This document shows positions 7,160-8,853 of a stretch of DNA of 8,853 bases, piece by piece. Below the pieces are notes generated by a model. It did no database searches. It saw only the letters and a list, made by a program, of their open reading frames with translations, and was not told where the DNA came from. Source of the stretch: Candidatus Delongbacteria bacterium (GTDB taxonomy: Bacteria; Bacteroidota; Bacteroidia; Bacteroidales; ML635J-15); assembly GCA_027858215.1 (NCBI GenBank), contig JAQIDD010000039.1:1-8853 (forward strand), written 5' to 3'. The number at the start of each line of letters is the position of its first letter. Position 1 is the first letter of the stretch. The translations under genes were made by a program, and so were the position numbers.

Positions 7160-8383
7160 GTGAGTACCAATGTGGATCATAAAAAACCTTCTCCCCGGAA
7201 AACCAATTATGCCGCTCTGTATGACCCTGGAAGTTCAAATATCAATCCCCAGGTAAGGACGTATCATGCTTCAAAAAGTAAAACCTTTATTTTTTTTAAA
7301 GTGAACCTTGATAATATGATGCCTACCCCCGGAAATGATCATGTGCAGGGTGGAGGATTACGACTCGGTGTTAAATATGCGATCAGAAATGCTCAGACAA
7401 GGGAAATTGCTGATTCTGCAAGCTTAAGTTATAATTTCAAACCCCAGGAAAGAGGTATGTTTATTAATTATTTCCCAACCAGCTTGAAATCAGGCCAGGA
7501 TTATTTTGCTTCAATCATCTTATTTGATAAAAATAAAAAATCGTATAAACGCTCCGTAATCAATATCAACAAATCCAAACCAGGGAATGAAACTTATTTT
7601 TTCCCTGAATACCTTACCCCTAAAAGAGTTCCCTTGTTTTATAATTTTATTTCCGGCAACAGGAAGATACGCATTACCTCAGATTTGGTTGTAGAAGATT
7701 CCATCCGAATGCTGCGTTTTCCTGTGGATTCATTGTGTCCTGCTACGCCGTATGTAACCGAACAAGTAGTATCCAAAACAAAGGATCCGGAGTTTATCTC
7801 CTGGTATCGTATAGGGGATACCGTTTCTCTGGACACTACTGGTTTTTATTGGTTTACAACGGATACAGCCATAACCGACGGGCTGGGAATTTACAGGGAG
7901 TCTGTATTTTTTCCCTGGGTCAGGCAGACAATTGATATGGTCAATCCTGTAAAATACATCAGCACAACCAAAGAGTATGAAAATATCTTAACAAATGAAG
8001 ATACAAAACTTGCTGTTGATAAATTTTGGTATTCATTGGGAGAAACAAAAGACAGATCCAAAGAACTGATTCGCATATATTACAACAGGGTTCAGCAGGC
8101 CAATCAGTTTTTTACTGCTGAAAAAGCAGGGTGGCGTACAGACAGAGGTATGGTGTATGTTGTTCTCGGAGCTCCGCATGAAGTGTATAAAGATGCAGGG
8201 AGAGAAAAATGGGGATACGGTGCAACAGATGATTACCAGGGGCTGGTGTTTAATTTTGTTCGTGATTCTGCATCCTTAAGTAATAATGTATTTTTACTCA
8301 TCAGGGATAAGAGGTATAAAGATGCCTGGATGCAGGCTGTGCAATCCTGGCGCAAAGGATATGCCTATTCAGTACCTGAATAA
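7103..8383 (+). CDS. GWxTD domain lipoprotein
   Basis: The protein has 426 residues from the ATG at 7103. It carries a lipoprotein signal peptide with Cys19 as the predicted lipid-modified residue. After a short polar linker comes a beta-rich region (about 55-275). A helical stretch YYNRVQQANQFFTAEKA leads into the diagnostic GWRTD at 343-347, then RGMVYVVLGAPHEVYKD and a C-terminal region with WGYG and YQGLVFNFVRD. This is the family hallmark of the Bacteroidetes/Chlorobi GWxTD domain, whose function I know to be unassigned. An in-frame ATG at 7088 would add MNSLV; I chose 7103 because it begins the basic n-region MKKKK directly. The sequence after the cysteine (VSTNVDHKK) has no acidic surface-export signal, so a periplasm-facing place is more likely. 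It overlaps the giant gene by 20 bases, and rlmB begins 9 bases after its stop. Confidence 0.9.
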   Translation: MKKKKIKAFVLISVFLMGCVSTNVDHKKPSPRKTNYAALYDPGSSNINPQVRTYHASKSKTFIFFKVNLDNMMPTPGNDHVQGGGLRLGVKYAIRNAQTREIADSASLSYNFKPQERGMFINYFPTSLKSGQDYFASIILFDKNKKSYKRSVININKSKPGNETYFFPEYLTPKRVPLFYNFISGNRKIRITSDLVVEDSIRMLRFPVDSLCPATPYVTEQVVSKTKDPEFISWYRIGDTVSLDTTGFYWFTTDTAITDGLGIYRESVFFPWVRQTIDMVNPVKYISTTKEYENILTNEDTKLAVDKFWYSLGETKDRSKELIRIYYNRVQQANQFFTAEKAGWRTDRGMVYVVLGAPHEVYKDAGREKWGYGATDDYQGLVFNFVRDSASLSNNVFLLIRDKRYKDAWMQAVQSWRKGYAYSVPE

Positions 8384-8392
8384 TTTTTTATT
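8384..8392 (+). other. 9-base gap between GWxTD gene and rlmB
   Basis: The gap is all A/T, rich in T, and has no hairpin ahead of it, so it is not a convincing terminator. It acts as an A/T-rich leader for rlmB. Confidence 0.5.
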
Positions 8393-8853
8393 ATGGAAAA
8401 CAAGACAAGAAATCATGACTACATTTTTGGTATCCATACGGTACTTGAAGCATTGAAATCCGGTCAAAGTATTGATAAGATACAGGTAACACAAAACTTA
8501 AAACCTGAGCATTTTTCTGAAATATTGCAGTTGGCGAGGAATCAGAAAGTGTATGTTCAGAAAGTCCCGCCGGACAGGATCAACCGTATCACAAGAAAAA
8601 ATCATCAGGGTATTGTGGCATGGATATCGCCTGTAGCTTTTTGCAAAATCGAAGATGTGCTGCCCGGTATCTATGAAAAAGGAGAGGAGCCGTCTATCCT
8701 TGTTCTGGATGGTGTGACGGATGTACGGAATTTTGGAGCCATTGTTCGAACAGCTGAATGTGCCGGTGTACATGCCATCATTATCCCCGACAAAGGTGCT
8801 GCACGCATCAATGCCGATGCCATGAAAACTTCTGCCGGAGCATTGAACAGGGT
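8393..8853 (+). CDS. rlmB: 23S rRNA 2'-O-methyltransferase, TrmH/SPOUT family (3' end outside window)
   Basis: The 153 visible residues match the N-terminal part of RlmB-type enzymes, which use SAM to methylate the ribose of G2251 in the 23S rRNA P-loop (E. coli numbering). The start MENKTRNHDYIFGIHTVLEAL leads into the RNA-binding substrate domain (about 9-85), which contains NHQGIVAW at 70-77. The SPOUT domain begins with LVLDGVTDVRNFGAIVRTAE (103-122), where Asn113 and Arg119 are the conserved motif 1 residues. MKTSAGALNR at 144-153 is the last part seen. The SAM-binding knot motifs expected downstream are cut off by the window edge. TrmH paralogues are alike, but the N-terminal domain and NHQGI favour RlmB. 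The frame has no stop before the window end. Start: ATG 8393, 9 bases after the GWxTD stop, without a Shine-Dalgarno sequence. Confidence 0.92.
   Translation, partial: MENKTRNHDYIFGIHTVLEALKSGQSIDKIQVTQNLKPEHFSEILQLARNQKVYVQKVPPDRINRITRKNHQGIVAWISPVAFCKIEDVLPGIYEKGEEPSILVLDGVTDVRNFGAIVRTAECAGVHAIIIPDKGAARINADAMKTSAGALNR

Noticed and set aside
8381..8395. T-run after the GWxTD stop as a terminator
   Set aside because: No inverted repeat precedes the T-run and rlmB starts at once after it on the same strand.
8498..8773. 91-codon minus-strand open frame at the window end
   Set aside because: It is antisense to the 5' part of rlmB, which has clear SPOUT family motifs in a frame open to the window edge.

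Overview
The window looks like a piece of a Bacteroidetes (probably Bacteroidales-type) chromosome. The support is a DoxX/BT_3928-like protein directly before triosephosphate isomerase, a GWxTD lipoprotein (a family typical of Bacteroidetes/Chlorobi), moderately AT-rich DNA by eye, and starts without a Shine-Dalgarno sequence but with A/T-rich leaders. No RNA gene, mobile element, CRISPR array or long non-coding stretch is visible. Almost every base is coding, all on the + strand.

Layout. (1) Bases 3-980: C-terminal part of a membrane-anchored protein with three repeats, a thioredoxin-like region and one terminal membrane helix; its N-terminus lies upstream of the window. (2) 977-1738: tpiA, overlapping the previous stop. 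(3) 1739-2575: prmA, starting on the base after the tpiA stop. (4) 2611-7122: a 1503-residue exported protein of no recognised function, rich in beta-strand and internal repeats. (5) 7103-8383: a GWxTD lipoprotein overlapping gene 4 by 20 bases. (6) 8393-8853: 5' part of rlmB (TrmH-family 23S rRNA 2'-O-methyltransferase), cut by the window end.

The spacings are -4, 0, +35, -20 and +9 bases. That fits one transcription unit, with the 35-base gap before gene 4 as the only plausible internal boundary. I see no promoter or terminator in any gap. The operon mixes central metabolism (tpiA), modification of the translation machinery (prmA, rlmB) and envelope proteins (genes 1, 4, 5). The mix is more likely conserved gene order than one pathway.

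The most interesting part is the pair of genes 4 and 5: a very large exported repeat protein tightly coupled to a GWxTD lipoprotein. Both lack an assigned function as far as I know, and they may form an envelope module. That functional link is inference from position only.
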